A stretch of DNA of 64,000 nucleotides from Actinomycetales bacterium UBA1383 (GTDB taxonomy: Bacteria > Actinomycetota > Actinomycetes > Actinomycetales > Actinomycetaceae): NCBI GenBank assembly GCA_002305415.1, contig DBQX01000131.1, forward strand, positions 1-64,000. The letters are read 5' to 3'. Positions 6,064 to 15,362 of this stretch are shown here, one piece after another. Every line of letters begins with the position of its first letter. Position 1 is the stretch's first letter. The position numbers and the translations under genes were made by a program. The notes beneath the pieces were generated by a model. That model saw only the letters and a list, made by a program, of their open reading frames with translations. It was not told where the DNA came from and did no database searches.

Positions 6064-8757
6064 CTAGACCGACGAGAGGGCCACGATGCCGCGGTTGAGT
6101 GCGGCGTGCGCGGCACGGGCACGTTGCCGGAGGTGCGGCGGGAGACCGGGGACGTCCGCGAGCTGGCCAAGCACGTCCAGCACCTGCCGGCTCCACCGCA
6201 CGAAGTCCCCTGCGGTCAGCTCGTCGTCGGCCAGCACCACGGACAGCGGCTCGCCCGCCGCCCAGCGCTGCAGCGGTCCGGCGAGGCCGGGGTCGGGCAC
6301 AGGCGTCCGCTCGATCCCGTGGGCCCGCTCGCCCTCCTCGAGGCGTGACCAGATCCGCTGGGTCGCCTGGATCGCCGTCCGGAGCGCACTGGAACGTACA
6401 TCGAGTCGTCCCGGGGCCTCGTTGCGCGACTCGTAGGCGATGAGGCTGACGGCACCGGCGAGTTCGGCGGGCGTGAGGGGGTTCCACACCCCCTCACGGA
6501 GGCACTCGGCCATGAGGAGGTCGCGCTCGGAGTACAGCATGCGGAGGATATCGCCCGCGGGGGTGATGGAATCGTCCGGGCCGAGGTAGCCGAGCTCCTG
6601 GAGGAAGGCACAGATTCGGTCGAACCCGGCGGCGATCGTGCCGGTCCGGTGCGAGATGCGGTCCAGCAGTCCCTCCCGGTCGGCCACGGCGCGCGCGTAC
6701 TTGCGTGCCCAGCGCGCGTGCGTCTCCACGTCGGGGCAGGTGTGGCAAGGGTGGGCCCGCAGCCGCGCGCGCAGCCGGTCGAGATCCTGTCGGTCGTCCG
6801 CCGCTGCCACCGGTTCGCGCGGCTTGTCCCGCATGTGGCCCTCGGCGAACGCACGCACCTGCGCGGCCAGGTCGGCCCGGCCACGCGGTGTGCGGGGGTT
6901 GAACCGAGCTGCACCCCGCAGCGTCCCGAGGACGGCCACTCCCCCGAGGTCCGCCCCGTCAAGGCGGCGGTTCCGGGCGTCCTCGGTGACGACGTCGAGG
7001 ATGGTGCCGCTGTAGGGCGTCTGCTGCACGGCGTGGACGACGCCGTGGTGCGGCCGCCGGCCGAGCCGGAAGCGGATGACGTCGCCGGGTCGCACACGGG
7101 CCAGGGCCGTCTCGACGTCCTGCCGAGCGGTCCGCGACCGTTCGGCGGACAGGCGGCGTTCCTCGGCGGTGATGGCCTCGCGCAGCGACCAGTACTCCGC
7201 GAAGTCACCACGCTCGCAGTCGGCCTGACCGCGGAGCCCGGCGATGACCTCCTCCAGCTTCCGCACCTGGCGCGCCAGGCCGACGACACCCCGGTCCGCC
7301 TGGAACTGGGCGAACGAGGTCTGCAGGACCTCCCGTGCCTGGGGGCGATCCATCACCCCGAGCAGGTTGACGCTCATGTTGTAGGTCGCGCGGAACGCCG
7401 ACCGCAGGGGATAGGTCCGCTTGGACGCCAGCCCGGCCACGGCCTCCACGTCGACATCCTCGTCATGCACCACGATGGCGTGGCCCTCGATGTCGATGCC
7501 GCGCCGGCCCGCACGTCCGGTCAACTGGGTGTACTCCCCCGGCGTGAGCTTCTGGTGCGAGCTGCCGTCCCACTTGGTCAGCCGCTCGAGGACGACCGAA
7601 CGCGCTGGCATGTTGATCCCGAGCGCCAGCGTCTCCGTGGCGTACACCACCTTGAGGAGCCCCAGGGTGAACAGGTGTTCGATGGTCTCCTTGAACAGGG
7701 GAATCAGGCCGGCGTGGTGCGCGGCGACCCCGCGTTCGAGCGCCTGCGACCACCGGAGGAATCCGAGCGTGCCGAGATCCTCGGGCGCGATGGCCGTGCA
7801 GCGCTCCTCCACGAACCGCCGTATCTCGGCAGCCTCCGCATCGGTGGTCAGCCGGAGTCCCGAGGCAACCACCTGGTCCACTGCAGCGTCACAGCCTGCC
7901 CGGGAGAACACGAAGACGATCGCGGGCAGGAGGCCGTGCCGGTCGAGTTCCGCGACCACCACGGCCCGGGGCGCCCTTCGCCTGCGGGGCCCGCCACGGC
8001 GGGGACCGGACTCGCGGCGCACGGCGGCGAGGAGTTCTGGATTGGTGCGCTCGCGGTTCGTGAGGGTGGGGCTGTACAGGTCGTAGAGCCGCGCCCCCAC
8101 CAGGACGTGCTGCCAGAGCGGCACGGGGCGGTGCTCCCACACGATGACCTCGGTGTCCCCCCGGACGAGGGTGAGCCATTGCCCGAACTCCTCGGCGTTG
8201 GACACCGTCGCGGAGAGGGAGATCACCTGGACCCGGGGCGGGAGGTGGATGATGACCTCCTCCCAGACCGGACCGCGGAAGCGGTCCGCGAGGTAGTGGA
8301 CCTCGTCCATCACCACGAACTCGAGGGACTCGAGGGACCGCGACTCGTTGTAGAGCATGTTGCGCAGGACCTCGGTCGTCATCACCAGCACCGGCGCGTG
8401 GGGATTGATGGTGACGTCCCCCGTGAGGAGTCCCACACGCTCGGGCCCGTGCAGGGCGCGGAACTCCGCGTACTTCTGGTTCGAGAGCGCCTTGATCGGC
8501 GTCGTGTACATCACGGTGGTGCCGTGCGCGAGGGCGAGGTGGACCCCGAACTGCCCGATCACCGTCTTGCCGGCTCCGGTGGGCGCCGCCACCAGCACTC
8601 CTCGCCCTTCCTCGAGGGCGGCGCAGGCCTGCTCCTGGAAGGGGTCGAGATCGAACGGGAGGGTGCGCAGGAAGCGGGCGAGCTCTGTCCTCCCAGCCGC
8701 CTGCCGGGCCATGGCCGCGGCGTAGCGTTCAGCCGGGGAGCGCGTGTCGTCGGTCAT
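6064..8757 (-). CDS. helY: DEAD/DEAH-box RNA helicase of the HelY/Mtr4 (Ski2-like) family
   Basis: A large superfamily 2 helicase. Walker A APTGAGKT lies at about 59-66, motif II DEVH at about 152-155, motif III as SLSAT, and motif VI as TGRAGRRG near 415. After the RecA domains come a winged-helix/ratchet region and a C-terminal part with a CHTCPD cysteine cluster. The family is RNA-directed in homologues; the bacterial role is poorly defined. Its 897 residues are usual for actinobacterial HelY. The ATG at 8757 shares one base with the lipid kinase stop; a GTG at 8760 is an alternative. Position downstream of pafBC-tatAC is conserved with mycobacteria. Confidence 0.9.
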   Translation of the reverse strand: MTDDTRSPAERYAAAMARQAAGRTELARFLRTLPFDLDPFQEQACAALEEGRGVLVAAPTGAGKTVIGQFGVHLALAHGTTVMYTTPIKALSNQKYAEFRALHGPERVGLLTGDVTINPHAPVLVMTTEVLRNMLYNESRSLESLEFVVMDEVHYLADRFRGPVWEEVIIHLPPRVQVISLSATVSNAEEFGQWLTLVRGDTEVIVWEHRPVPLWQHVLVGARLYDLYSPTLTNRERTNPELLAAVRRESGPRRGGPRRRRAPRAVVVAELDRHGLLPAIVFVFSRAGCDAAVDQVVASGLRLTTDAEAAEIRRFVEERCTAIAPEDLGTLGFLRWSQALERGVAAHHAGLIPLFKETIEHLFTLGLLKVVYATETLALGINMPARSVVLERLTKWDGSSHQKLTPGEYTQLTGRAGRRGIDIEGHAIVVHDEDVDVEAVAGLASKRTYPLRSAFRATYNMSVNLLGVMDRPQAREVLQTSFAQFQADRGVVGLARQVRKLEEVIAGLRGQADCERGDFAEYWSLREAITAEERRLSAERSRTARQDVETALARVRPGDVIRFRLGRRPHHGVVHAVQQTPYSGTILDVVTEDARNRRLDGADLGGVAVLGTLRGAARFNPRTPRGRADLAAQVRAFAEGHMRDKPREPVAAADDRQDLDRLRARLRAHPCHTCPDVETHARWARKYARAVADREGLLDRISHRTGTIAAGFDRICAFLQELGYLGPDDSITPAGDILRMLYSERDLLMAECLREGVWNPLTPAELAGAVSLIAYESRNEAPGRLDVRSSALRTAIQATQRIWSRLEEGERAHGIERTPVPDPGLAGPLQRWAAGEPLSVVLADDELTAGDFVRWSRQVLDVLGQLADVPGLPPHLRQRARAAHAALNRGIVALSSV

Positions 8758-9653
8758 CACGCCGGCCGGAGCACTCGCACGGCCGCGGGCACCGCCGTGA
8801 CGGTCGCGGGCAACTCCCCCACCGGTTCCCCGTCAGCGAACACGCCCCGGGGGACGTCCGCCGAGATCGTGACGCTCGTGGCGCGCCGCAGTTCCACCTT
8901 GGGATGGGTGACATGGGTTCCGGAGTAGATGCGCGGGACCAGCGCCAGCAGGGGCAGGGGGCCGATGTCTCCCCCGATGGCGACATCGATGAGGCCGTCG
9001 TCGGGGCGCGCGGACGGGGCGATGCGCATGCCGCCACCGAACCAGCCTATGTTGGAGGCCGCGACGAGGACCGCGTGTCCCTCCCAGGACCAGCCGTCGG
9101 CCTCCACGCGGTACCGCGGCCGCCGATAGGCGGGCAGCACCCGCATCAGGGCGAGCGGGTAGCGCAGTGAGCCACGCGGCCAGGGCATCCGGTTGGCGAC
9201 CTCGTTCACGACGGCGTCGATGCCGCAGCTCGCGGTCCCCATCGCCCACGTCGTCGACGTGGCTGTCTCGATGCGTAGCGCATCAGTGGCCTCGCCGGCG
9301 GGCCGGTGCTCGAGGTGCCGGACGACCAGGTCGACCGCCGCGCGCGGATCGCGCGGCAGGGAGAGCCCCGTTGCGTTGTCGTTCCCGGATCCGAGGGGCA
9401 CCACCCCCAGGGCGACGTCCGTCCCGGCGACGGCGTTCACGCCCAGCTGTACGACGCCGTCGCCTCCGACGACCACGAGCGCGTCAAGGTCCGGCACCTC
9501 GGCCCTCGCCTTGGCCAGCGCGCCCGCCGCGTCGAACGCGGTGAGGTCGACCACGGCGTGCCCGTGGTGCTGCAGCTGCCGCCTGATCCCCGTGTGGAAC
9601 CGGGCCGCCCGCGCACGACCCGCGGTCGGGTTCACGACGAGTCCCACCCTCAT
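8757..9653 (-). CDS. Diacylglycerol/lipid kinase family protein (DagK/YegS-like)
   Basis: A 298-residue DAGK_cat protein. The ATP-binding GGDG motif is at 63-66 and PLGSGND at 86-92; LVVNPTAGRA at the N-terminus is typical. Such enzymes phosphorylate diacylglycerol or related lipids and recycle lipid headgroup by-products at the membrane; the true substrate cannot be read from the sequence. ATG at 9653 with site gaggt. It lies 7 bp after tatC and overlaps helY, so it is part of the tat-helY operon. Confidence 0.88.
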   Translation of the reverse strand: MRVGLVVNPTAGRARAARFHTGIRRQLQHHGHAVVDLTAFDAAGALAKARAEVPDLDALVVVGGDGVVQLGVNAVAGTDVALGVVPLGSGNDNATGLSLPRDPRAAVDLVVRHLEHRPAGEATDALRIETATSTTWAMGTASCGIDAVVNEVANRMPWPRGSLRYPLALMRVLPAYRRPRYRVEADGWSWEGHAVLVAASNIGWFGGGMRIAPSARPDDGLIDVAIGGDIGPLPLLALVPRIYSGTHVTHPKVELRRATSVTISADVPRGVFADGEPVGELPATVTAVPAAVRVLRPA

Positions 9654-9660
9654 GGCGACC

Positions 9661-10440
9661 TCACGCGATGCCGAGTTCGGCGTCGCGGGTCGCGCGACGA
9701 CGGTCGACGCGCTTGTCGTGCAGGATGCAGAGCCACACCGCGAGGTAGTAGAGCGCGGTCATCATGAGGCCGAGGGCGATCATCGTCCACGGGTCGGGCA
9801 GGGGGTTGGCGAACGCGGCGAAGGTGAACATCAGCACGATCGCCCAGCGCCAGCCACGCTGGAAGGTGCGCCCGCGCACGAGGCCCATCAGGTTCAGGGC
9901 GATCATGACGACCGGGAAGAGGAACGCCACCCCGAACGCGAGGATCAGCCGCATGCTGAACGTCAGGTAGGTGCGGGCGTCGATGAAGTTCACGGCGGCG
10001 TCCGGGGTCACCGACATGAAGATCGCCACGGCGTGGGGCAGCAGGAACCAGCCCATCGCGGCTCCCAGGAGGAACAGCGGGATGGTCGCGGCCGTGAACC
10101 CGACCACGTACTTCTTCTCGTTCCGCTTCAGCCCCGGTGCGAGGAACGCCCACATCTGGTAGAGCCACCAGGGCGAGGTGATCAGTGCCCCGAGGAACAG
10201 CGAGACACGCATCCGCATGTCGAACGCGGACGCCACGGTCGTGAAGTTGAGGGCCGCCTCACGCCCGGCCTCCTGCATCTCGCGCACCGGGGCGGCGAGG
10301 GAGTTGAAGACCGGATCGAAGAGGAACCAGCCCCCCACCGCACCGAGGAGCAGACCCACCACCACGAGCAGCACCCGGGACCGGAACTCCCGGAAGTGCT
10401 CCTGGAGGAGCATGCGCCCCTCAGGGTTCTTCCGCGACAT
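9661..10440 (-). CDS. tatC: Sec-independent protein translocase subunit TatC
   Basis: The polytopic twin-arginine signal receptor of the Tat export system. The 259 residues carry the cytoplasmic N-terminal motif (LQEHFREFRSR, resembling the usual EHLxELRxR) and about six membrane helices, with the conserved first periplasmic region and SPWWLYQMWAFLAPGLKRNEKK between helices 2 and 3. It lies 9 bp after tatA. No TatB is present nearby; actinobacterial TatB genes usually lie elsewhere. Confidence 0.94.
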   Translation of the reverse strand: MSRKNPEGRMLLQEHFREFRSRVLLVVVGLLLGAVGGWFLFDPVFNSLAAPVREMQEAGREAALNFTTVASAFDMRMRVSLFLGALITSPWWLYQMWAFLAPGLKRNEKKYVVGFTAATIPLFLLGAAMGWFLLPHAVAIFMSVTPDAAVNFIDARTYLTFSMRLILAFGVAFLFPVVMIALNLMGLVRGRTFQRGWRWAIVLMFTFAAFANPLPDPWTMIALGLMMTALYYLAVWLCILHDKRVDRRRATRDAELGIA

Positions 10441-10449
10441 GCCGTGCGG

Positions 10450-10641
10450 TCAGGAGCGGGGAGTCGTGCCCGTGGTGTCCTGGTCACTCGGAGGGGTGTC
10501 CTCCCGGAGTTCCTGGACCTCCTTCTTGAACACCTTCATCGACTTGCCGATGGACGACGCGATGTCGGGCAACCGGTTCGAGCCGAACACGATCACGATC
10601 ACGAGCAGGAGCACGATGATGTGCCACACCTGGATTCTCAT
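10450..10641 (-). CDS. tatA: Twin-arginine translocase subunit TatA
   Basis: A 63-residue TatA: short N-terminus, one membrane helix (WHIIVLLLVIVIVFG), the hinge FGSNRLPDIASSIGKSMKVFKKE, and a polar amphipathic tail. TatA oligomerises to form the translocation element for folded proteins recruited by TatC. The ATG at 10641 has site gaggtg at good spacing; a GTG nine bases upstream lacks one. Next to tatC in the same operon. Confidence 0.92.
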   Translation of the reverse strand: MRIQVWHIIVLLLVIVIVFGSNRLPDIASSIGKSMKVFKKEVQELREDTPPSDQDTTGTTPRS

Positions 10642-10651
10642 GCTGCGCACC

Positions 10652-10996
10652 TCACGATTGGGGGGACGGGGTCAGGGATGACGGGACACGGCCGACGAGG
10701 CCGTGGCGTGCCCAGCGATCCACCGCACGCCTGAGTGTCGCCGAGTGGCGCACGTCGCGCGCCATGTGGTTCACCGCCCGCACCTGGTGTGACCGGGACG
10801 CCGTGTCGCTCGCGAAGAGCGTGGGCCGCGCGCGTTCCGGCTCAGCAACGGGGTGGTCGAACGCCTCCGCCGCCCGCTCCCCCGCCGCGGCGAGGTCCCG
10901 GCCGAGTGCCTTGGCGCGGCGCCAGAGGCCCAGGCCGAGCAGCAGCGGCACAACGAGTGCCGCCGCGCCGAGCACGGACCAGATTGCGAACCACAC
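10652..10996 (-). CDS. Small single-pass membrane protein between pafC and tatA
   Basis: From a GTG at 10996 this gives 114 residues: a strong N-terminal helix (about 2-25, WFAIWSVLGAAALVVPLLLG), a short basic patch, then a soluble charged tail rich in Ala, Arg and His. I do not recognise a family. The start follows the pafC stop by four bases and tatA starts 10 bp after its stop, so it is locked into the pafBC-tatAC operon. A role near the Tat translocase or envelope is only a guess from position. A longer upstream start inside pafC is open but less likely. Confidence 0.6.
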   Translation of the reverse strand: MWFAIWSVLGAAALVVPLLLGLGLWRRAKALGRDLAAAGERAAEAFDHPVAEPERARPTLFASDTASRSHQVRAVNHMARDVRHSATLRRAVDRWARHGLVGRVPSSLTPSPQS

Positions 10997-11000
10997 GCCC

Positions 11001-11966
11001 TCAGTGTACGGCGTCGTGGCCGGACTCCCCGGCCCAGTCTCCGTAGGCGGCGACGGCGGCACGTGCGCGTGCCACGAGGTCCGCCCGCAACGACCGCGGC
11101 GCGACCGCCCGTACCTGCTCGCCCAGCGGGAGCAACTGGCGCACGAGCCAGTCCGTGCGGGTGAGGGTGAGGCGCACCTCGACGCAGGCGACGCCGTCGA
11201 CCGTCACGTCCCGGATGACCGCGTCCGGGATGTCCTCCGCCATCCAGCGGGCCGACCGGTCGAGCACGAGGGTGACCTCGACGGGGTCCGAGGCTGGCGC
11301 GGGCCCGGCGCCCGCGTCAGTGGCGGGTTCAGTGGTCCTCGTGATCCGCAGGAAGCGGTCGACCCGGAAGGTGCGCTCCGCGCCCGACAGCGTGCACCAC
11401 GCCTCGACATACCACGCGGCGCCGTCGGTGAAGAGCGCGTGCGGGCGGATCACCCGGGAGGAACGGTGGTCCTCCGCGGACACGTAGTCGACCTCCAGCC
11501 AGCCGTCCGCCTCGATCGCGGCGGTGATGGTCGCGCGCGCAGCCTCCTGGCCGTCCTGCGGCACGGCGACCTCTGCCGGGACGAGGCCGTGGAGCTTGCG
11601 GGCGACGGACTCGAGGACCTCCGCGGTCCGTCCCGTCGCGGTCCCCGACGCGCGCAGCCACTCCACGGCGGCGCCGAGCGCGAGCGCCTCCCGGGGGGCG
11701 AGAGGAACCGGCCGGTCGAGACCGCGGCCCGCGCGCAGGCTGATCAGGTGCTGTTCCCAGTCGTCCACGGAGAAGTCGATGAGGTCGTCGTGGTAGTACC
11801 CGGGGGTGCCGCTGACCCAGAGCAGGTCGATGTCCTTCAGGATCTGGCCCTCCGACACCCCGAAGTGCTCCGCCAGTTCCGCCACCGGCACGCGGTCGTG
11901 CTGCGCGAGGTAGTTCATGATCGCAAGGAGCCGGGTGAGCCGGTCTGCGGTCTGCTCAGTGGCCAT
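11001..11966 (-). CDS. pafC: WYL-domain transcriptional regulator PafC
   Basis: PafC with PafB forms the PafBC activator of the mitomycin C/DNA-damage response in mycobacteria. The 321 residues have an N-terminal winged helix (LLAIMNYLAQHDRVPVAELA) and a C-terminal WYL domain (AAWYVEAWC near 215), thought to sense a nucleic acid ligand. The ATG at 11966 has site gaggtg and overlaps the pafB stop by 11 bases. No pafA or proteasome gene is adjacent, unlike in mycobacteria, which fits a lineage that kept the damage regulator only. Confidence 0.88.
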   Translation of the reverse strand: MATEQTADRLTRLLAIMNYLAQHDRVPVAELAEHFGVSEGQILKDIDLLWVSGTPGYYHDDLIDFSVDDWEQHLISLRAGRGLDRPVPLAPREALALGAAVEWLRASGTATGRTAEVLESVARKLHGLVPAEVAVPQDGQEAARATITAAIEADGWLEVDYVSAEDHRSSRVIRPHALFTDGAAWYVEAWCTLSGAERTFRVDRFLRITRTTEPATDAGAGPAPASDPVEVTLVLDRSARWMAEDIPDAVIRDVTVDGVACVEVRLTLTRTDWLVRQLLPLGEQVRAVAPRSLRADLVARARAAVAAYGDWAGESGHDAVH

Positions 11967-12897
11967 CGCCCACCTCAACCAGCGCGGCCAAGGCGCGCAG
12001 GATCCGCTCCCGCTGTTCGGCGGGCGTGAGGAGCACGGCGTCCGGGCCGTAGGCGGCCACCTCGTCGGCGAGCCGGTGTGGTTCGGTCGTCACCAGTTCG
12101 ATGACGTCCCGTCCAATGGCGTGGCCCACCACCTGTCCGCGGGCCCGCAGGAGCTGCGCGCGGTCGGGGGCGACGGCGACCGTCACGGACTCGGGGGCGG
12201 TGGCGGGGCCGTCGAGCAGCGCGCCGACGTCGACATCGGCAGGGACGTCGAAGCTCGCGGGAGGGCCGGCGAGGCGTACCGTGCCGGCGATCCGGGAGAG
12301 CCGGAAGGCGCGCGGGGCGTCCCGGTCGACGTCGTGGCCGACGACGTACCACGCGCGGTTCCGCGCGAGCACCCGCCACGGCTGGAGCCGACGCCGGGCC
12401 TTGGGAGACCGGAGCGGCACGTAGTCGAACGCGACCGGTGTCCGGGTGGCGACCGCCTCCTGCAGCACGTCGAAGGCGCCTTCGGGAGCACGGAGGGTGA
12501 GGGTGACCGGTGGCGGCTCCTCGTGGGTGCCGGGCCCGTGACTGCGGACCTTGGTGACGCCGCGGCCGGCCACCGTCCGCCACTGCGCGTCGTTGTACAC
12601 GCGCGCCGCGACTGACAGCACTCCGATCTCCTCCGGCGTGAAGGTCACGGGCGTGAGCGCCCAGGACTCCACGTCGATCCGGTACCCCACGTCGTCCTCG
12701 TGGACGGCGTCGCGTTCCACGATGATGGGGATGCCCATGCCGCGCAGCAGGTCCTTGTCCCGTTCGAAGGTGCGCTCGAACGCACGCGCGTCGCCGTGGT
12801 AGCCGCGGACGGCGCGACGGATCTGCTGCTTCGACATCCGGGTGCGTGTGTTGAGCAGGGCGATGAGGAGGTCCAGCACGCGCTCCGCCGCCGACAC
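11956..12897 (-). CDS. pafB: WYL-domain transcriptional regulator PafB
   Basis: The 313-residue partner of PafC. The N-terminus VLDLLIALLNTRTRMSKQQI and ERDKDLLRGMGIPI match the PafB HTH region; the WYL motif is in NRAWYVVGHD. The GTG at 12897 has an SD ggagg five bases upstream. A GTG at 12909, four codons earlier, would fit a leaderless transcript from a TACGGT element. Divergent from the DUF3866 gene across 46 bp, so the two promoters must overlap. Confidence 0.88.
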   Translation of the reverse strand: MSAAERVLDLLIALLNTRTRMSKQQIRRAVRGYHGDARAFERTFERDKDLLRGMGIPIIVERDAVHEDDVGYRIDVESWALTPVTFTPEEIGVLSVAARVYNDAQWRTVAGRGVTKVRSHGPGTHEEPPPVTLTLRAPEGAFDVLQEAVATRTPVAFDYVPLRSPKARRRLQPWRVLARNRAWYVVGHDVDRDAPRAFRLSRIAGTVRLAGPPASFDVPADVDVGALLDGPATAPESVTVAVAPDRAQLLRARGQVVGHAIGRDVIELVTTEPHRLADEVAAYGPDAVLLTPAEQRERILRALAALVEVGDGH

Positions 12898-12927
12898 CTT
12901 CTCCTCCACACCGTCAACCGTACCCGC

Positions 12928-12933
12928 TAGGGT
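12928..12933 (+). promoter_or_regulatory. -10 element for a probably leaderless DUF3866 transcript
   Basis: TAGGGT ends seven bases before the GTG/ATG start pair at 12941/12944, so the predicted transcript start falls on the start codon. Leaderless mRNAs are common in actinobacteria. The same 46-bp gap must also hold the pafB promoter on the other strand. Confidence 0.4.
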
Positions 12934-12943
12934 GGGCGCTGTG

Positions 12944-14077
12944 ATGATCTGGCGGAACGGCGTCGTGACGGCCAGGCGCGCCTCGTGGGAGGGCGCGTTG
13001 GAGCTCGAGGTCGAGCTGAGCGACGGCGCGGCGCCGCTCGCGGCGGGAACCCGCGTTCGTGCCCTCGCATACGTGGAACTGGTGGGCGACGGCGGTCCGG
13101 AGGTGGTGGGGCAACGCGTCCTCCTCACGGCGTCCGCGCTCGCCCGTGGGCTCGGAACGGGCGGGCTCGCGTTCGTCGTGGCCTTCCCGGACGCCCTCCC
13201 GCCCGACCCGCCTCCCGCCGCCGGCCACATCGTCAAGGCCCGCTACACCCCCCTGCAGTTCCTCACGATGGGCGTGGACGAGCAGGAGTCCCCCCACCAC
13301 CGCGTGCTGGCCTCCGCCGAGACCCTCGCCGGGATGCCAGTCATCGCCGCGGACCTGCACTCGTCACTTCCCGCCATCCTCGCCGGCATCCGCGCCGTCG
13401 ACCCCGCGCTGCGCGTCGCCTACCTGCACACGGACGGCGGCGCCCTGCCGGCCTGGTTCTCCCGCACCGTCGCGGCCCTGCGCACCGCCGGGTGGCTCGC
13501 CACGACCGTGACCACCGGGCAGTCGTTCGGCGGTGACCTCGAGGCCGTGAACGTCCACTCCGGCCTCCTCGCCGCACGCCATGTCGCGGCGGCCGACGTC
13601 GCCATCGTGGCCCAGGGGCCGGGGAACCTCGGGACCGGGACGCCGTGGGGCTTCTCCGGGGTGGCGGTGGGTGAGGCCCTCAACGCCGCCGCCGTCCTCG
13701 GCGGCGCTCCCGTGGCCGCCCTGCGCGTGTCGGGCGCCGATCCCCGGCCTCGCCACCGGGGCATCTCGCACCACTCCCTCACCGGGGTCGGGCGCGGGGC
13801 GCTCGCGCGCACGCTCGTCGTCGTGCCGCTGTTCGACGACGAGGTCCTCCCGGAGGGTGCCGCGCCCCTGGGCCCGCTGGACTCGCTGATCGAGACGCAG
13901 CTGCCGGCCTTCGGGAGGCACGAGCTGCGCTACGAACCCGTCGCCGGGCTGTGGGAGGCGCTTCAGGATGTGCCGGTCCGCCTGTCGACGATGGGCCGGT
14001 CACTGTCGGAGGATCCGGCTGCGTTCCTCGCCGCCGCGGCGGCGGGACGCGTGGCGGGCCGGCTGGTCAGGAACTGA
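12944..14077 (+). CDS. DUF3866 family protein
   Basis: A 377-residue member of DUF3866, a family of unknown function common in actinobacteria and near pafB. It shows GHIVKARYTPLQFLTMGVDEQESPHH in the first half, VIAADLHSSLPAILAGI, and conserved VAIVAQGPGNLGTGTPWGFSGVA and GISHHSLTGVGR motifs. There is no signal peptide or membrane segment. It is the only plus-strand gene between rbpA and tkt. Start at ATG 12944 or GTG 12941. Its 3' end is 3 bp from the convergent PH-domain gene. Confidence 0.85.
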   Translation: MIWRNGVVTARRASWEGALELEVELSDGAAPLAAGTRVRALAYVELVGDGGPEVVGQRVLLTASALARGLGTGGLAFVVAFPDALPPDPPPAAGHIVKARYTPLQFLTMGVDEQESPHHRVLASAETLAGMPVIAADLHSSLPAILAGIRAVDPALRVAYLHTDGGALPAWFSRTVAALRTAGWLATTVTTGQSFGGDLEAVNVHSGLLAARHVAAADVAIVAQGPGNLGTGTPWGFSGVAVGEALNAAAVLGGAPVAALRVSGADPRPRHRGISHHSLTGVGRGALARTLVVVPLFDDEVLPEGAAPLGPLDSLIETQLPAFGRHELRYEPVAGLWEALQDVPVRLSTMGRSLSEDPAAFLAAAAAGRVAGRLVRN

Positions 14078-14080
14078 TCC

Positions 14081-14530
14081 TCACCGGTCCGGCGGCTCGG
14101 AGAGCCGCACCAGTTCGGCCAGCCGCCGGGCCTCCCGCACCGCATGCTCGCCATCGGCTCCCTGGATGGCCATGACCGCCAGGGTGTCGCCGTCCGACAG
14201 GTCGAGGGTCACCCAGGGCCGGCCGGGACCGAACGTGACGGCCACCACCTGCGCCCAGGTGACCTCCGCGCTGAGGAACAGATTCCGGACCCGCAGTCCC
14301 TCGGGGCTGGGGATCGCGACGACGGTGCCCTGGCGGTAGACGATCACCGCGCCCGCCCCGGCGAACGCGACCGTGAGGATGCGGTCCGCCCAGCCGTAGC
14401 CCTCCATGGTGGTGAAGCTCAGCACGAGGAGCGCCGCGACGGCGACGCCGATCAGGACGAGGAGGAACCAGGCGACCCAGCGGGCCGCCCGCGGCCGGAA
14501 CGGTGCGTAGGCGTCAGATCCGGCAGGCAT
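14081..14530 (-). CDS. PH-domain-containing membrane protein
   Basis: A 149-residue protein with two N-terminal membrane helices (about 17-41 and 47-65) and a C-terminal bacterial PH-like domain ([25 protein letters not shown]). Such proteins commonly follow hisG in actinobacteria; their function is unknown. The ATG at 14530 overlaps the 3' end of hisG by 17 bp, so it is co-translated with the histidine genes. No catalytic motif is seen. Confidence 0.8.
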   Translation of the reverse strand: MPAGSDAYAPFRPRAARWVAWFLLVLIGVAVAALLVLSFTTMEGYGWADRILTVAFAGAGAVIVYRQGTVVAIPSPEGLRVRNLFLSAEVTWAQVVAVTFGPGRPWVTLDLSDGDTLAVMAIQGADGEHAVREARRLAELVRLSEPPDR

Positions 14531-15362
14531 GGATCGAGGTCACGAGGATCGCCCGGGCGCCGATGTCGTAGAGCTGGTCCATCACGAGGTTCGTGCGCTC
14601 GCGCGGCACCATCACGCGGACCGCGACCCACTCCGGGTCGTGCAGTGGCGAGATCGTCGGGGACTCGAAGCCCGGCGCGATGCGCACGGCCTCCCCCACG
14701 TGCGAGGTGGGGATGTCGAAGTCCATCAGGACGTACCGGCGCGCGACGAGCACCCCCTGCAGCCGGCGCTCCAGCACGTCGAGCCCGACGGCCGTCTCGC
14801 GGTCCCGGGGGACGATGAGCACGGCCTCGGACCGGAGGATCGGCTCGCCGAACACCTCGAGGCCCGCCGCCCGCAGTGTCGAGCCGGTCTCGACGACGTC
14901 GGCGACGACGTCCGCGACCCCGAGCTGCACGGATGACTCGACAGCGCCGTCGAGATGGACAACGCTGGCGGCGACCCCGCGGGCGGCGAGGTAGTCGCCG
15001 ACGAGGACGTCGTAGCTCGTCGCCACCCGCTTCCCGGCGATGTCCCCGATGGTCCGCGCCGTCCCCGTCGGGGCCGCGAAGCGGAAGGTCGACTCCGCGA
15101 AGCCGAGGACCATCCGCTCCACCGCGGCCGCGCCCGAGTCGAGCAGCAGGTCCCGGCCCGTGATCCCGGCGTCAACGGTTCCCGACCCGACGTAGACCGC
15201 GATGTCCCGGGGCCGCAGGTAGAAGAACTCGATCCCGTTCTCCGAGTCGCGGACCACCAGCTCGCGGCCCCCGTCCCGGCGCCCGCGGTACCCCGCCTCC
15301 CGCAGCATCGCGACGGCGGGGTCGGACAGCGAGCCCTTGTTGGGTACGGCGACACGCAGCAT
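14514..15362 (-). CDS. hisG: ATP phosphoribosyltransferase (long form)
   Basis: Catalyses the first, feedback-regulated step of histidine synthesis: ATP + PRPP to phosphoribosyl-ATP. The 282 residues include the catalytic domain ([23 protein letters not shown], a PRPP-binding [12 protein letters not shown]) and the C-terminal regulatory HisG_C domain that binds histidine (about 205-282). It starts at the ATG overlapping the hisE stop (ATGA). No other his gene is in the window. Confidence 0.93.
   Translation of the reverse strand: MLRVAVPNKGSLSDPAVAMLREAGYRGRRDGGRELVVRDSENGIEFFYLRPRDIAVYVGSGTVDAGITGRDLLLDSGAAAVERMVLGFAESTFRFAAPTGTARTIGDIAGKRVATSYDVLVGDYLAARGVAASVVHLDGAVESSVQLGVADVVADVVETGSTLRAAGLEVFGEPILRSEAVLIVPRDRETAVGLDVLERRLQGVLVARRYVLMDFDIPTSHVGEAVRIAPGFESPTISPLHDPEWVAVRVMVPRERTNLVMDQLYDIGARAILVTSIHACRI

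Noticed and set aside
6649..8928. 759-codon plus-strand frame opposite helY
   Set aside because: The minus strand encodes all helicase motifs. The antisense frame is low in hydrophobic patterning and has no conserved motif.
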